A DNA stretch of 64,000 nt, from positions 185,725 through 249,724 of the forward strand of contig NZ_RAXT01000002.1 of the NCBI RefSeq assembly GCF_003611475.1. The letters run 5' to 3'. The notes under the pieces are model-generated. The model was not told where the DNA came from. It saw nothing but the letters and a program-made list of their open reading frames with translations, and made no database searches. Positions within the stretch are counted from its first letter, which is position 1. Each line of letters opens with the position of its first letter. This document shows, in pieces, positions 47,796 to 57,190 of this stretch. Both the position numbers and the translations under genes were made by a program. This DNA comes from Acinetobacter rongchengensis (lineage in GTDB: Bacteria; Pseudomonadota; Gammaproteobacteria; Pseudomonadales; Moraxellaceae).

Positions 47796-48866
47796 CTATC
47801 GTGCTCTGTAGAGCAAATAACTTCCCGCAGCAAACATGAGTACAATCGGTAAAAATACGAACCATGCAGGTGATGGTGCATAAACCAAACTTGCATAACC
47901 CAAGAAATCTTGTAAATAATAGAAACCAAGACCAACAAACAGAGCAATCACCAAACGGAAACCCATCGATTGTTGACGTAAAGGTCCAAAAATAAATGAA
48001 CACGCAATCAGCACTAAGGCCAATAATGCAAATGGTGATCCAACATTTTTCCAAAAAGCCAGCAAATAGGTTTTCGGAACTTGACTATATTCATGCATGT
48101 ATTTCATAAAACTAATCAACTGACTCGGTGCTAAATCTTCAGGATCAATCGTCACCATATGCACATATTTCGGTTGTAACGCCAACGCTAAATCCTGTTG
48201 ATTGGTTTTTGCGACCTGAGCCTGACCATTCACGAGCAAATTCACTTGGGTACTGTTCTGTAAATTCCATTGCCCATCTTGAACAAACTTGCCTTGTTCA
48301 GAGTTTAGTAAAGACTTCATGCGATAGTTTTCATCGAAATCAATCACTTGAACCTGTTTTAAAGTCCCTTGCGAATTGGCATAGTCAATATAAATAAACC
48401 GTTGCCCTTCACGTGTCCAATAACCTTTAACTTCACCTAAAGCAGCAACACTACGATGACTTTTAATACTTTTGGCATGTTCATTGGTATAAGGAACCAC
48501 AAACTCACTCAGTACAAAAGACAACACAACCAAAAGCATAGCTGAGCGCATCACCCAACCTACAATCCGCCATAAACTAATCCCTGATGCACGCATCACG
48601 ATCAATTCACTATTGGATGCCATTGAACCTAAACCAAGCACAGCCCCAATTAATGCAGAAATAGGCAGAATCTCATAGAGATAGCGTGGCGCACCCCACA
48701 AGACGTATTGCAACGCATTCCAAGCGGTATAGCCTTCTTTTAAATCACCTAACTCACCCAAGTAAGTAAACAAAATTTGCAAGACCGATAACACCGCTGT
48801 TGCACCTAACATTGCAAGTGCAGTGGTTTTCGTCACATGCTTGGCGACAATTCTACGTGCTAACAT
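47796..48866 (-). CDS. lptG: LPS export permease LptG
   Basis: Inner-membrane half of the LptB2FG transporter that lifts lipopolysaccharide (or lipooligosaccharide) from the inner membrane. The 356-residue protein has three N-terminal helices, a large periplasmic beta-jellyroll (about 125-270) and three C-terminal helices. MLARRIVAKHV and the MRASGISLWRI coupling segment are typical. It overlaps the lptF stop by one base. Confidence 0.93.
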   Translation of the reverse strand: MLARRIVAKHVTKTTALAMLGATAVLSVLQILFTYLGELGDLKEGYTAWNALQYVLWGAPRYLYEILPISALIGAVLGLGSMASNSELIVMRASGISLWRIVGWVMRSAMLLVVLSFVLSEFVVPYTNEHAKSIKSHRSVAALGEVKGYWTREGQRFIYIDYANSQGTLKQVQVIDFDENYRMKSLLNSEQGKFVQDGQWNLQNSTQVNLLVNGQAQVAKTNQQDLALALQPKYVHMVTIDPEDLAPSQLISFMKYMHEYSQVPKTYLLAFWKNVGSPFALLALVLIACSFIFGPLRQQSMGFRLVIALFVGLGFYYLQDFLGYASLVYAPSPAWFVFLPIVLMFAAGSYLLYRAR

Positions 48867-49966
48867 TATGACCTCACTCGCTGAATCTGCTTCTTAATCT
48901 TAGGTGCTAATTTCTGTTTTCTAGAGAATAAAGCAGCGGCTATGGCATATACCAAAAGTACCGCAGGATAAGCCCAAATCCCAATCTCAGCTTTACTAAT
49001 TCGAGTTTTAATCGCCATCAATGCCACAATTAAGCTGGCAAAAATTAATAAGGCTGGAAATAATTTTAAATAGCGACCTTGTCGAGGACTCACCTCACAC
49101 AGTGCAGTTGCAAGCATGAGTGCAACAATCATTGAAAATGGCACAAAAATACGCCATCCCAATTCACTCTCAACCACTGGATCATTTTTAACTGCAAGCA
49201 ATTTTGCAATCGGTAAAGCTTCCACTTCACCACTTTCAAATTTTGCCTCTTTATCACTTTCTAATCGCAAGCGATACGATTGAAACTCTGCTTGGCTATA
49301 CTTTGGCGTGCCGGGATAAATTTCATAACGACGCCCTTGAATTAAATCGACAATACTGGCCGTTTCATTGGCAATTTCAACACGTGTTGCTTCTTTTGCC
49401 AAAATCATGACATCAGGTTTACCTTCTTTTTCAGCACGCTGATAAAAGAAAATATCTTTTAAATTTTTACGGTCTTCGGATAAAGATCCTGCATAAATCG
49501 TATATGCCCCTGAAGAAATAAACTCTTTGGGTCGAACAAGATCAAATCCCGTACGAACGGCTTGCGTTGATACCAATTGCTCATACTGACGCAATCCCCA
49601 AGGCGATAGCCAAACCATCAAAATGGTTTGTACAAATAAATAAATCACGGTCAGTGGAATGAGCAATCGAGCCAATTGAATGCGACTCAAACCACTACTA
49701 TTAAACACAGCCATTTCATGGTCGACGTACAAACGACCAAAAACCAGCATTAACCCAATAAAGAAACCTAAAGGAAGAATTAATGTTAAAAATTCAGGTA
49801 AGCGATAACCAATGATACTAAACAGGATACTGGCATCTAAACGCCCTTGCGCTGCCACGCCAAAATACTTGATCAAACGTCCACCCATCATGATGAGTGT
49901 TAATAGCGCAACAACAACGAGTGAAGTTGAAACCACTTGCCTGACGAGATAACGTCGAATAATCAA
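48866..49966 (-). CDS. lptF: LPS export permease LptF
   Basis: Partner of LptG, with the same six-helix plus periplasmic jellyroll layout in 366 residues. IIRRYLVRQV and the coupling helix FNSSGLSRIQLARL are typical. Translation appears to start at TTG (49964-49966) with GGAAG six bases upstream; no ATG is available nearby. It diverges from pepA across a 143-bp promoter region, the same pairing as in enterobacteria. Confidence 0.93.
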   Translation of the reverse strand: MIIRRYLVRQVVSTSLVVVALLTLIMMGGRLIKYFGVAAQGRLDASILFSIIGYRLPEFLTLILPLGFFIGLMLVFGRLYVDHEMAVFNSSGLSRIQLARLLIPLTVIYLFVQTILMVWLSPWGLRQYEQLVSTQAVRTGFDLVRPKEFISSGAYTIYAGSLSEDRKNLKDIFFYQRAEKEGKPDVMILAKEATRVEIANETASIVDLIQGRRYEIYPGTPKYSQAEFQSYRLRLESDKEAKFESGEVEALPIAKLLAVKNDPVVESELGWRIFVPFSMIVALMLATALCEVSPRQGRYLKLFPALLIFASLIVALMAIKTRISKAEIGIWAYPAVLLVYAIAAALFSRKQKLAPKIKKQIQRVRS

Positions 49967-50109
49967 ATTAATCTTCCAAATAAGGGTAAATCGTGAAGTA
50001 GTACTAGTTTACCCGAAGTTAAAAATATAAAACCACATTGAAATTCTATCATTGGAAGTGGTTCAATGGTTTAATGAATTGAAACGTTTAAAAGGTACAA
50101 ATACAGCAC

Positions 50110-51558
50110 ATGAAACTTACAATAAACCCATCGTTTTCAACGCCTACGTCTAGCCAATCGTTGTTTATTTTGGTGGATTCTGAAAACCCACAAATAGCTC
50201 AAGAAACATATAAAATCAATGATTTAAACTCATTAATTGAAGCAACAGCATTCAAAGCGAGTTTTAATGAGACATTACCACTTATCGGAAAACTGACTCA
50301 AATTACACAATGTACTTTGCTTGGTATCGATAAAGCTTCGGAAATTAAAGCGACGAAATTAGCAAAAATCGCACAAACGATTATCAAAGCTTCACAAAAA
50401 AAATCCAAACAAATCAGTATTGATATCTCTGCTCTTCCTGTTGAGTTGCATTATTTATTTGCTTTAAGTATTACTCAAGTGGCTTATGGTTACGATGAGT
50501 TTAAATCAAAGAAAAATGAATTTAGTTTAGAAAATGTTGAGTTGATTGCTAATGAATCTACTCTAACCAATGCGCAATTAAACTTTATTGAAGCCGTTCA
50601 AAACGGACAAAATTTAGCACGTGATCTTGGAAACTGCCCAGGGAATATTTGTTTCCCTGAGTATTTGGCGGAACAAGCGCATGCCTTAGCTGCCGAATTC
50701 CCTGACTTATTAAAAGTTACAGTGCTTGAAGAGCAACAACTTGCTGACTTGGGTATGAATGCTTTCCTTGCTGTAAGCAAAGGTTCTGATCGCCCGGGTC
50801 GTATTGTCACACTTGAATATCAAGCCACTACAGATCAAGCACCGATTGTGCTCGTCGGTAAAGGCGTTACCTTTGATACAGGTGGTATTTCATTAAAACC
50901 AGGCCTAGGCATGGACGAAATGAAATTCGATATGTGTGGTGCAGCATCAGTATTGGGTACGATTCGCGCACTCTGTGAAGCGAAATTACCAATTCACGTT
51001 GTAGGTGCAATTGCTGCCGCAGAAAATATGCCTTCAGGTCATGCAACTCGTCCGGGCGATATTGTCACAACGATGAGTGGACAAACTGTTGAAATTTTAA
51101 ATACAGATGCAGAAGGCCGTTTAGTACTGTGCGATACTTTGACTTATATCAAACGTTTCAACCCAGCCTTGGTGATTGATGTAGCAACCCTAACTGGTGC
51201 ATGTGTAATTGCCCTAGGTTCGGTTGTTTCTGGATTATTCACACCAGATGATGAATTAGCTGAAGAAATTATTGCAGCAGGTCATACTTCTTTTGACCGT
51301 GTATGGCGTATGCCGGTGTATGAGGATTATCAAGAACAACTTGATACGCCTTTCGCAGATATTGCCAATATTGGTGGACCAAAAGCTGGTGCAGTTACAG
51401 CAGCGTGTTTCTTACAACGTTTTACACGTGATTACCGTTGGGCACATTTAGATATTGCAGGTACAGCTTGGAACTCGGGTGCAAATAAAGGTGCAACAGG
51501 TCGTCCAGTTCCATTGTTAATGCAATTTATTGCTAAACGCGCGCAATCAAATGGCTAA
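50110..51558 (+). CDS. pepA: Leucyl aminopeptidase PepA
   Basis: A 482-residue M17 metallo-aminopeptidase; in some bacteria it also acts as an accessory DNA-binding protein in Xer recombination at plasmid sites. Two-metal site and catalytic motifs: [23 protein letters not shown], and [10 protein letters not shown]. It diverges from lptF and overlaps holC by eight bases, the conserved lptF / pepA-holC layout. Confidence 0.95.
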   Translation: MKLTINPSFSTPTSSQSLFILVDSENPQIAQETYKINDLNSLIEATAFKASFNETLPLIGKLTQITQCTLLGIDKASEIKATKLAKIAQTIIKASQKKSKQISIDISALPVELHYLFALSITQVAYGYDEFKSKKNEFSLENVELIANESTLTNAQLNFIEAVQNGQNLARDLGNCPGNICFPEYLAEQAHALAAEFPDLLKVTVLEEQQLADLGMNAFLAVSKGSDRPGRIVTLEYQATTDQAPIVLVGKGVTFDTGGISLKPGLGMDEMKFDMCGAASVLGTIRALCEAKLPIHVVGAIAAAENMPSGHATRPGDIVTTMSGQTVEILNTDAEGRLVLCDTLTYIKRFNPALVIDVATLTGACVIALGSVVSGLFTPDDELAEEIIAAGHTSFDRVWRMPVYEDYQEQLDTPFADIANIGGPKAGAVTAACFLQRFTRDYRWAHLDIAGTAWNSGANKGATGRPVPLLMQFIAKRAQSNG

Positions 51559-51976
51559 AATTAGCTTTTATTTGTTTGAAAAAAGCCCTGAACGACAGGT
51601 CGAAAGTGCCTGTCGTTTATGTCGTAAAATTTTACGAAATGCAGCTAAAATTTGGCTGCATTGCCCAGATCCTGAGTTACAGCAACAACTCGATGAACGC
51701 TTATGGAGCTTTGATGCAACGAGCTTTTTAGCCCATGGCATTGACCAAACACATGCGCCTATCTGTATCTCAGCACAATTACCTACAGCACAAGCAGGAT
51801 CAAGCACTGTTGAATGGATTGTGTTTAATTTTAACAATCAACCCCTTGAACAAGTGACACAATTTGGTCACATTATAGAAATTGTTGAAAATGATGAGTC
51901 TGCAAAGCAAATTGGTCGAGAAAAGTACAAAGCATATCGACGAATGGGTATTACACCTCAAACCTTCAAACTCTAA
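51551..51976 (+). CDS. holC: DNA polymerase III chi subunit
   Basis: A 141-residue clamp-loader accessory protein that, with psi, links the polymerase III holoenzyme to SSB. Seen: [20 protein letters not shown], the [17 protein letters not shown] strand-helix, SFLAHGI and VNF-like [10 protein letters not shown]. The start ATG lies inside the pepA end (overlap of eight bases). The gene normally downstream, valS, is absent here; a coiled-coil protein follows instead. Confidence 0.9.
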   Translation: MAKISFYLFEKSPERQVESACRLCRKILRNAAKIWLHCPDPELQQQLDERLWSFDATSFLAHGIDQTHAPICISAQLPTAQAGSSTVEWIVFNFNNQPLEQVTQFGHIIEIVENDESAKQIGREKYKAYRRMGITPQTFKL

Positions 51977-52015
51977 GCTATTGATATTCAAACCTAAAAA
52001 CAAAGGAGATGCGTG

Positions 52016-52642
52016 GTGACATTAAATGTCGGTCAAGATTTCAAAAAGCGTTGGTTGAATGCGCCTGAAGCTGTGCGCCAAACTTTTGTTGATGACCTCA
52101 ATCGCATCTGTGACCTTTTAAGCCCTGTAACAGATATACAAAATTGGCTCAATAATGACCAACGTCAAATGCAAATTGCACAACTTCAAGTTGAACAAGC
52201 CTATGCCGATTTAAAAGCACAGCTGATTGAAGAAGCCCGTGTTCGTAAACAGTTGGCCTTGGAAAAAGCCTTAGCTGAGAAACGTGCACAACAAGATGCG
52301 TATAATCAGCAATTACAGCAAGATGAAATTCAACAGTTTAAAGATCAACAACTTGTACTACAAAACTTACGACAACATATTGATATTGAAATTTCCGAAT
52401 ACAGCCAAAAGTATACAAAAAATCCAGATGTAGCCGCGATTGACTATGCCAGCGGTCAATTTAGAGTGGATGAGAGCCAAATCACTTCTGAATTAGAAAG
52501 TGTTCGTTTAAGACTTGAACTGGAGGCTGAAACACTGATTGAGCAAACGGTAAAAGCTTTCCGCTCTAAATTAGAAACGGCAGCCAAAGAAGAAATTGAG
52601 TATATTCTCAGCAACTCAAATTTTTCAGCAGAAAAAAAGTAA
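52016..52642 (+). CDS. Coiled-coil protein of unknown function
   Basis: A 208-residue soluble, Gln- and Glu-rich protein. Residues about 55-130 form a long coiled coil (QLQVEQAYADLKAQLIEEAR and following). A second helical part follows at 155-200. No catalytic motif. Of two adjacent GTG starts I choose 52016, seven bases from AGGAG. It is 39 bp after holC and ends at a terminator, so pepA-holC-this gene may be one transcript. Confidence 0.7.
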   Translation: MTLNVGQDFKKRWLNAPEAVRQTFVDDLNRICDLLSPVTDIQNWLNNDQRQMQIAQLQVEQAYADLKAQLIEEARVRKQLALEKALAEKRAQQDAYNQQLQQDEIQQFKDQQLVLQNLRQHIDIEISEYSQKYTKNPDVAAIDYASGQFRVDESQITSELESVRLRLELEAETLIEQTVKAFRSKLETAAKEEIEYILSNSNFSAEKK

Positions 52643-52677
52643 CGCCTTTGATCAAAAATCAGCAGATTACGATTATC

Positions 52678-52704
52678 CCAAAAGCCCAATCAGGGCTTTT
52701 TATC
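52678..52704 (+). terminator. Terminator after the pepA-holC unit
   Basis: Stem AAAAGCCC/GGGCTTTT with a short T-run, 37 bases after the coiled-coil gene. Confidence 0.75.
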
Positions 52705-52727
52705 GATTGATCGCGATGTTAAGACCA

Positions 52728-53273
52728 TTAAAACGAAGCAATAAGCAAAGAGAGTAGATTCCCTGCCCCATAACCCATTCCTAGTAATAAGGCAATCCAA
52801 ATCCAGCCACCTAAAATGTTATACAACATAAATACAGGCATTTTCATATGTCCTGCACCTGCTGCAAATGGGGCAAAGGAGCGTACGAAAGGGACAAACC
52901 GTGCTACAAGAATGGTTTTCCCACCATGCTTTACGAAATAGTGATTGGTTTTCTTAATATATTCAGGTTTAAACCATCGAGAGTGTTCATGGAAAAACTT
53001 AAAACCCAAAACACGGCCTGTATAATAATTAACGATATAGCCCAATACAGAGGCAATAAATAAAAGTACCCCCATATAGTGTAAATGCACAGACTCAGCT
53101 GTAGAACACAAGGCTCCAATGGCAATCAGTAAACTGTCACCGGGCAAAAAAAACATAAATACCGAACCTGTTTCTGCAAAAATAATCAAAAACAGAATCG
53201 CATAAATCCAAAGCCCATAATTTTCTAGTAACGTGGGCAATAATTGTTCTAAATGCAGTAAAAAATCAAGCAA
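52728..53273 (-). CDS. DedA-family membrane protein
   Basis: A 181-residue DedA/VTT-domain inner-membrane protein. Signatures: FAETGSVFMFFLPGDSLL, YYTGRVLG, KHGGKTILVARFVPFVRSFAP and the GAGHMKMPVF loop. DedA proteins flip undecaprenyl phosphate or other lipids and affect pH, drug and polymyxin tolerance. The start appears to be TTG at 53271-53273 with no clear ribosome binding site. It stands alone. Confidence 0.85.
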   Translation of the reverse strand: MLDFLLHLEQLLPTLLENYGLWIYAILFLIIFAETGSVFMFFLPGDSLLIAIGALCSTAESVHLHYMGVLLFIASVLGYIVNYYTGRVLGFKFFHEHSRWFKPEYIKKTNHYFVKHGGKTILVARFVPFVRSFAPFAAGAGHMKMPVFMLYNILGGWIWIALLLGMGYGAGNLLSLLIASF

Positions 53274-53331
53274 TACACAATTCTCTTCGATGAAGCATTT
53301 GTCATATATTAGTCTAATTTAACGATATAAA

Positions 53332-53364
53332 TATAAAAAAGCCTAAATAAATTAGGCTTTTCTT
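53332..53364 (-). terminator. Terminator of the nrdR-rib operon
   Basis: Stem AAAAGCCTAA/TTAGGCTTTT with T-runs on both strands, 20 bases after the ribE stop. Confidence 0.88.
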
Positions 53365-53382
53365 GGATAGACTCAATTTATT

Positions 53383-54042
53383 TTACTTTAGGAAGCCATG
53401 AGCAGCCAAGAATTCCATGCTCAGCTTTGATTCAGCTTTTTGTTCAGCTGCTTTATCACCTAACAATAAGCGCTCAATATAACGTGCCAGTACATCCACT
53501 TCCAAATTGACTTTAGAACCGACTTTCCACGTTCCAATATTGGTACGCTCAGCCGTGTGAGGAATCAAGTTCAGACTGAGAACATTGCCACGTAAATGGT
53601 TAATCGTCAGGCTGATACCATCGACCGTCACTGAACCTTTTTCAGCTAAATATTTAGCAATTTCCACAGGTGCAGTCACTTCATAATAAATTGAACGAGC
53701 ATCTGAGCGAACCACGGTAATTTCACCGACAGCATCAACATGGCCACTGACAATATGTCCACCAAAGCGTGTCGTAGGTAACATGGCCTTTTCTACATTC
53801 ACTGGTTGCCCCACTTTCCAATTTCCTAAAGTGGTCCGATTTAAACTTTCACGAGAAACATCAGCTGCATACCAGTGATCACCCCATTCGATGACAGTGA
53901 GGCAAATACCATTGGTGGCGATTGAATCCCCCAAATGCACATCAGACATATCTAAATCGGTATGAATACGTAAACGTACGTCGCCACCGACACTTTGCAG
54001 ACTTTCAACCTTTCCTAAACTTTCAATAATGCCTGTGAACAT
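53383..54042 (-). CDS. ribE: Riboflavin synthase, alpha chain
   Basis: Dismutates two 6,7-dimethyl-8-ribityllumazines into riboflavin. The 219-residue protein has the typical internal duplication: MFTGIIESLGKV with VHLGDSIATNGICLTV in the first barrel, and SGHVDAVGEI with EKGSVTVDGISLTI in the second. The ATG follows AGGATAAAAAT. It lies 88 bp after the DNA methyltransferase and ends the operon. Confidence 0.95.
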   Translation of the reverse strand: MFTGIIESLGKVESLQSVGGDVRLRIHTDLDMSDVHLGDSIATNGICLTVIEWGDHWYAADVSRESLNRTTLGNWKVGQPVNVEKAMLPTTRFGGHIVSGHVDAVGEITVVRSDARSIYYEVTAPVEIAKYLAEKGSVTVDGISLTINHLRGNVLSLNLIPHTAERTNIGTWKVGSKVNLEVDVLARYIERLLLGDKAAEQKAESKLSMEFLAAHGFLK

Positions 54043-54130
54043 ATTTTTATCCTACTGCCTCAATAAATGAGCAATTCAAACCAATTCTCTATCCCAATAT
54101 ATTGTGTCATTTTATGCTTTTTAAAGGCTG

Positions 54131-55435
54131 CTACCAAAGCACCAACTGAGTACTGACCCCAGAAGTATCAACCCCACCCAATTCTGCAAAATGATAAAGC
54201 TGCCCCAATAACTGACGTAACGGCGGGCCAGATTTAGCATGTGTATCCGTAATTACTATAAATTCAAGTACACGCGCACGTTCAGATTGACGTTGTTTAC
54301 TGACTCGATAACGTGGCACATCCTGAGTCAACAATGTCACCTTACCTCGCTTTAAATTGGCCGCCAATAAATCTTTGGCTTCAATATTTCCATCGGTTGA
54401 ATAGCTGGTCAGGATATAACGTGCATTGATGGTTTCCAATAATTTCTCATAAGCTTCTTGGGCATGCTTAGAGGAATTATACGGACTTGGACGTTCTTTA
54501 CGCCATGCTCGATCAATTCCACTTTTAAAACCTTTGGTATCAGGGGTTGGTAAATCAACTTGGTCCCAAAGCGTTAAAGAATTGAGTACATGATAATTAC
54601 TGCTATAAGCGTGTTGATTGTATGGTGGATCTAAATAAGCCACATCCACCTCAAAACCACTCATTTGATTGGCGAGATGCTGTGCATCTACACACCACAT
54701 TTCAGCCATTGGCGTCTTTTGCTTATTGTCACCTACTTCACTAAAGCGACTCGGAGTTAGCCACAATAAAGACTCAATACGCTCTAAAGCGGTTTGGGTT
54801 TTTCCACCCCAACCATGATGAAAGCTTTTAAATACACCACTGGTATTGCTCACAAAACTAGCTGAGTAAAGCAGGGGTGCAAGTAAGGCACTCATTTCTA
54901 CATCATCGATTGCACCCTGCGCTTGCCATGTCGCAATTTGCTGACGAATGGCATCGATACGCATGCCGTTCCGACGTTTAAAGAACAAACGATCACGAGC
55001 AGGATCGTAAATTTCATCATTGCGTGGACAAAGATTATGCGTCACCCACCCCTTTACTTCGGGTAAGCGATTGAGGTAATCGATGGCTTTCTGATAGCCA
55101 CCAAGTTCTTTAAATGCAGGCGCATCTGTACATGCAAGAATGGCATGATTCAGTGCATGGCTATACGGTTCCCAATCATTGGCAATCACGCGATATCCAT
55201 TTTGGCGAGCTAAACGAGAAACCACGCCACTTCCTGCAAAAAAATCTGCAAAAATTGGCGCACGCTTACTGCTTGTATTTAATGTCCCTGTAATTTCAAG
55301 TGCTTCAAGAATCAGATGTAACAAACGACGCTTGTTTCCCAAATAAGGAACGAGCTGATGAAAAAGATATTCATCTGTTGTCCGTGCAGCATGGCGACGC
55401 TTGTGATAAACCGATGATGGTGACTCTGAATTCAT
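54131..55435 (-). CDS. D12-class N6-adenine DNA methyltransferase, orphan (AamA-like)
   Basis: A 434-residue alpha-type (D12 class) adenine methyltransferase: YLGNKRRLL at the N-terminus, SAM-binding FADFFAGSG (62-70), NDWEPYSHALN, and catalytic DPPY (269-272) in VAYLDPPYNQHAYSSN. No restriction gene is adjacent. Its start overlaps the ribD stop by four bases, so its translation is tied to riboflavin synthesis. Family and gene neighbourhood agree with the orphan methyltransferase AamA reported in A. baumannii, which I recall as modifying GAATTC; that equivalence is inference. Confidence 0.85.
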   Translation of the reverse strand: MNSESPSSVYHKRRHAARTTDEYLFHQLVPYLGNKRRLLHLILEALEITGTLNTSSKRAPIFADFFAGSGVVSRLARQNGYRVIANDWEPYSHALNHAILACTDAPAFKELGGYQKAIDYLNRLPEVKGWVTHNLCPRNDEIYDPARDRLFFKRRNGMRIDAIRQQIATWQAQGAIDDVEMSALLAPLLYSASFVSNTSGVFKSFHHGWGGKTQTALERIESLLWLTPSRFSEVGDNKQKTPMAEMWCVDAQHLANQMSGFEVDVAYLDPPYNQHAYSSNYHVLNSLTLWDQVDLPTPDTKGFKSGIDRAWRKERPSPYNSSKHAQEAYEKLLETINARYILTSYSTDGNIEAKDLLAANLKRGKVTLLTQDVPRYRVSKQRQSERARVLEFIVITDTHAKSGPPLRQLLGQLYHFAELGGVDTSGVSTQLVLW

Positions 55436-56541
55436 ACTGACTCTTGTGAAGGGATGAGTCTTAAACGAATATCATCACCCACTTGGATGACGTCAATAAG
55501 CTTAAAACGAAATTGTTGTGCCATAGATTCAAATTCTGCATTGAACATGGCACGTGCTGATTGTCCTAAAAAAGTGGGTGCAACATAATTGATCATTTCA
55601 TCAACTAGACTTTCCTGCAAAAATGCAGTTGATAATGTTGCACCTGCTTCAACCAACACATCATAAATTTGTAAATCTTTTAAAGTCGCAAGCAAATCTT
55701 TTAAAGATTGCACAGCCAATTGTACCACGCCTAAATCTGCAAGTTCCTGACGAAATGGTCCCATGACGATCACGGTTTCAGGCTGCTGTAAAATTTGTGC
55801 AGTTAAAGGTAAACGTCCTTGACGATCCAAAATAATGCGTTTTGGCTGAACAATATTTTCAAGATCAATATTTGGCAAAGCGCGTACATTCAATTGAGGA
55901 TCATCTGCCAAAACAGTATCAATACCTGTAATCACGGCCCCTGAAATTGCTCGCCAATGTTGCACATCCTGTCGTGCTTCTGCACCTGTGATCCATTTAG
56001 ATTCACCAGAAGCCATGGCAGTACGACCATCTAAACTCGATGCAACTTTTAAACGCACATAAGGTATACCCGTTGCCATAGCTTTTAAAAAGCCTTTATT
56101 TTGCACCTCGGCTTCAGCTGTACAAACGGCTGTAATCACTTCAATACCAGCGTCTTGCAGTATTTGTACACCCTTGCCTGCAACTAAAGGATTTGGATCT
56201 GCACAGGCGATCACGACCTTTGCAACCCCTGCTTCAACCAATCCCTTTGCACAAGGTGGAGTACGCCCATAATGTGCGCAAGGTTCAAGTGTGACATAAG
56301 CTGTTGCACCACGTGCTTGTTCTCCAGCTTCTCTCATTGCAAACACTTCAGCATGTGGACCGCCGACTGGAGCTGTTGCACCACGCCCAACGATCACACC
56401 ATCTTTTACAATCACACAACCCACAGCAGGATTAGGACGAGTTCGATAAATCGCTTTCTCAGCTTCAGCAATTGCTTGACGCATCCAAAATTGATCCGAA
56501 TGAGAATCTAGAAGCTTCACATGCTGGCTTAACTCAGACAT
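55432..56541 (-). CDS. ribD: Bifunctional riboflavin deaminase/reductase RibD
   Basis: Carries out two early steps of riboflavin synthesis. N-terminal zinc deaminase: GGPHAEVFAMREAG and the LEPCAHYGRTPPCAKGL site. C-terminal reductase (about 150-365): LKVASSLDGRTAMASGESKW, GIDTVLADDPQLNVR and VEAGATLSTAFL. It has the standard 369-residue length. It follows nrdR by 32 bp and overlaps the methyltransferase by four bases. AGGA precedes the ATG. Confidence 0.96.
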   Translation of the reverse strand: MSELSQHVKLLDSHSDQFWMRQAIAEAEKAIYRTRPNPAVGCVIVKDGVIVGRGATAPVGGPHAEVFAMREAGEQARGATAYVTLEPCAHYGRTPPCAKGLVEAGVAKVVIACADPNPLVAGKGVQILQDAGIEVITAVCTAEAEVQNKGFLKAMATGIPYVRLKVASSLDGRTAMASGESKWITGAEARQDVQHWRAISGAVITGIDTVLADDPQLNVRALPNIDLENIVQPKRIILDRQGRLPLTAQILQQPETVIVMGPFRQELADLGVVQLAVQSLKDLLATLKDLQIYDVLVEAGATLSTAFLQESLVDEMINYVAPTFLGQSARAMFNAEFESMAQQFRFKLIDVIQVGDDIRLRLIPSQESV

Positions 56542-56573
56542 AGCATTCCTGATAAATAATTTGCAAACATAAA

Positions 56574-57038
56574 TTAATGATCTTGCTCACGATGTTGCAT
56601 TTGTTCAATTTGATGTCTGAATGCTTCTACATCTTGGAAATCTTGATAAACCGACGCAAAACGCACATAAGCAACATGGTCTAAAGCAAATAAAGCTTGC
56701 ATGACAATCTCACCAATGGTTCTTGAACGAACGTCTCGTTCACCTAAACGGCGGATTTGCAATTGAATATCACTCAATACAGTTTCAATCTGCTCTTGAG
56801 TCACAGGTCTTTTTTGTAAAGCATGCATCAAAGAACGACGTAGTTTTGCTTCATCAAATGGTTCATTTTTACCATCGGATTTAGTTACACGTGGCATCAC
56901 CACTTCATAACTTTCAAAAGTGGTGAAACGCTCACCACAATTAATACACTCACGGCGTCGACGAATCTGGCAGCCTTCCGCTGCCAAGCGAGAATCGATA
57001 ACTTTACTATCAGCGGCGTTGCAAAATGGACAATGCAT
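56574..57038 (-). CDS. nrdR: Transcriptional repressor NrdR
   Basis: A 154-residue repressor of ribonucleotide reductase genes. Zinc ribbon [17 protein letters not shown] with the second Cys pair in [13 protein letters not shown], then the ATP-cone domain ([20 protein letters not shown]). The nrdR-rib linkage is widespread in proteobacteria. It heads the nrdR-ribD-methyltransferase-ribE unit. No NrdR box is apparent in this stretch. Confidence 0.96.
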   Translation of the reverse strand: MHCPFCNAADSKVIDSRLAAEGCQIRRRRECINCGERFTTFESYEVVMPRVTKSDGKNEPFDEAKLRRSLMHALQKRPVTQEQIETVLSDIQLQIRRLGERDVRSRTIGEIVMQALFALDHVAYVRFASVYQDFQDVEAFRHQIEQMQHREQDH

Positions 57039-57117
57039 AGTGGTTTAATTGAACAAAATTCGTGATTTCAACTAGTGTAGCAAAAAAACTGGTTTTTGTT
57101 GAGCCTTTCGCAAGATA

Positions 57118-57150
57118 TGGAAAAAAAACAGCCCATTCGGGCTGTTTTAC
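57118..57150 (-). terminator. Terminator of glnK-amtB
   Basis: Stem AAAACAGCCC/GGGCTGTTTT, ATTC loop, then a long T-run on the minus strand; 42 bases after the amtB stop. Confidence 0.9.
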
Positions 57151-57190
57151 ACAATATATAGTTATTTTTTAAAATTATACAGTGATTCTA

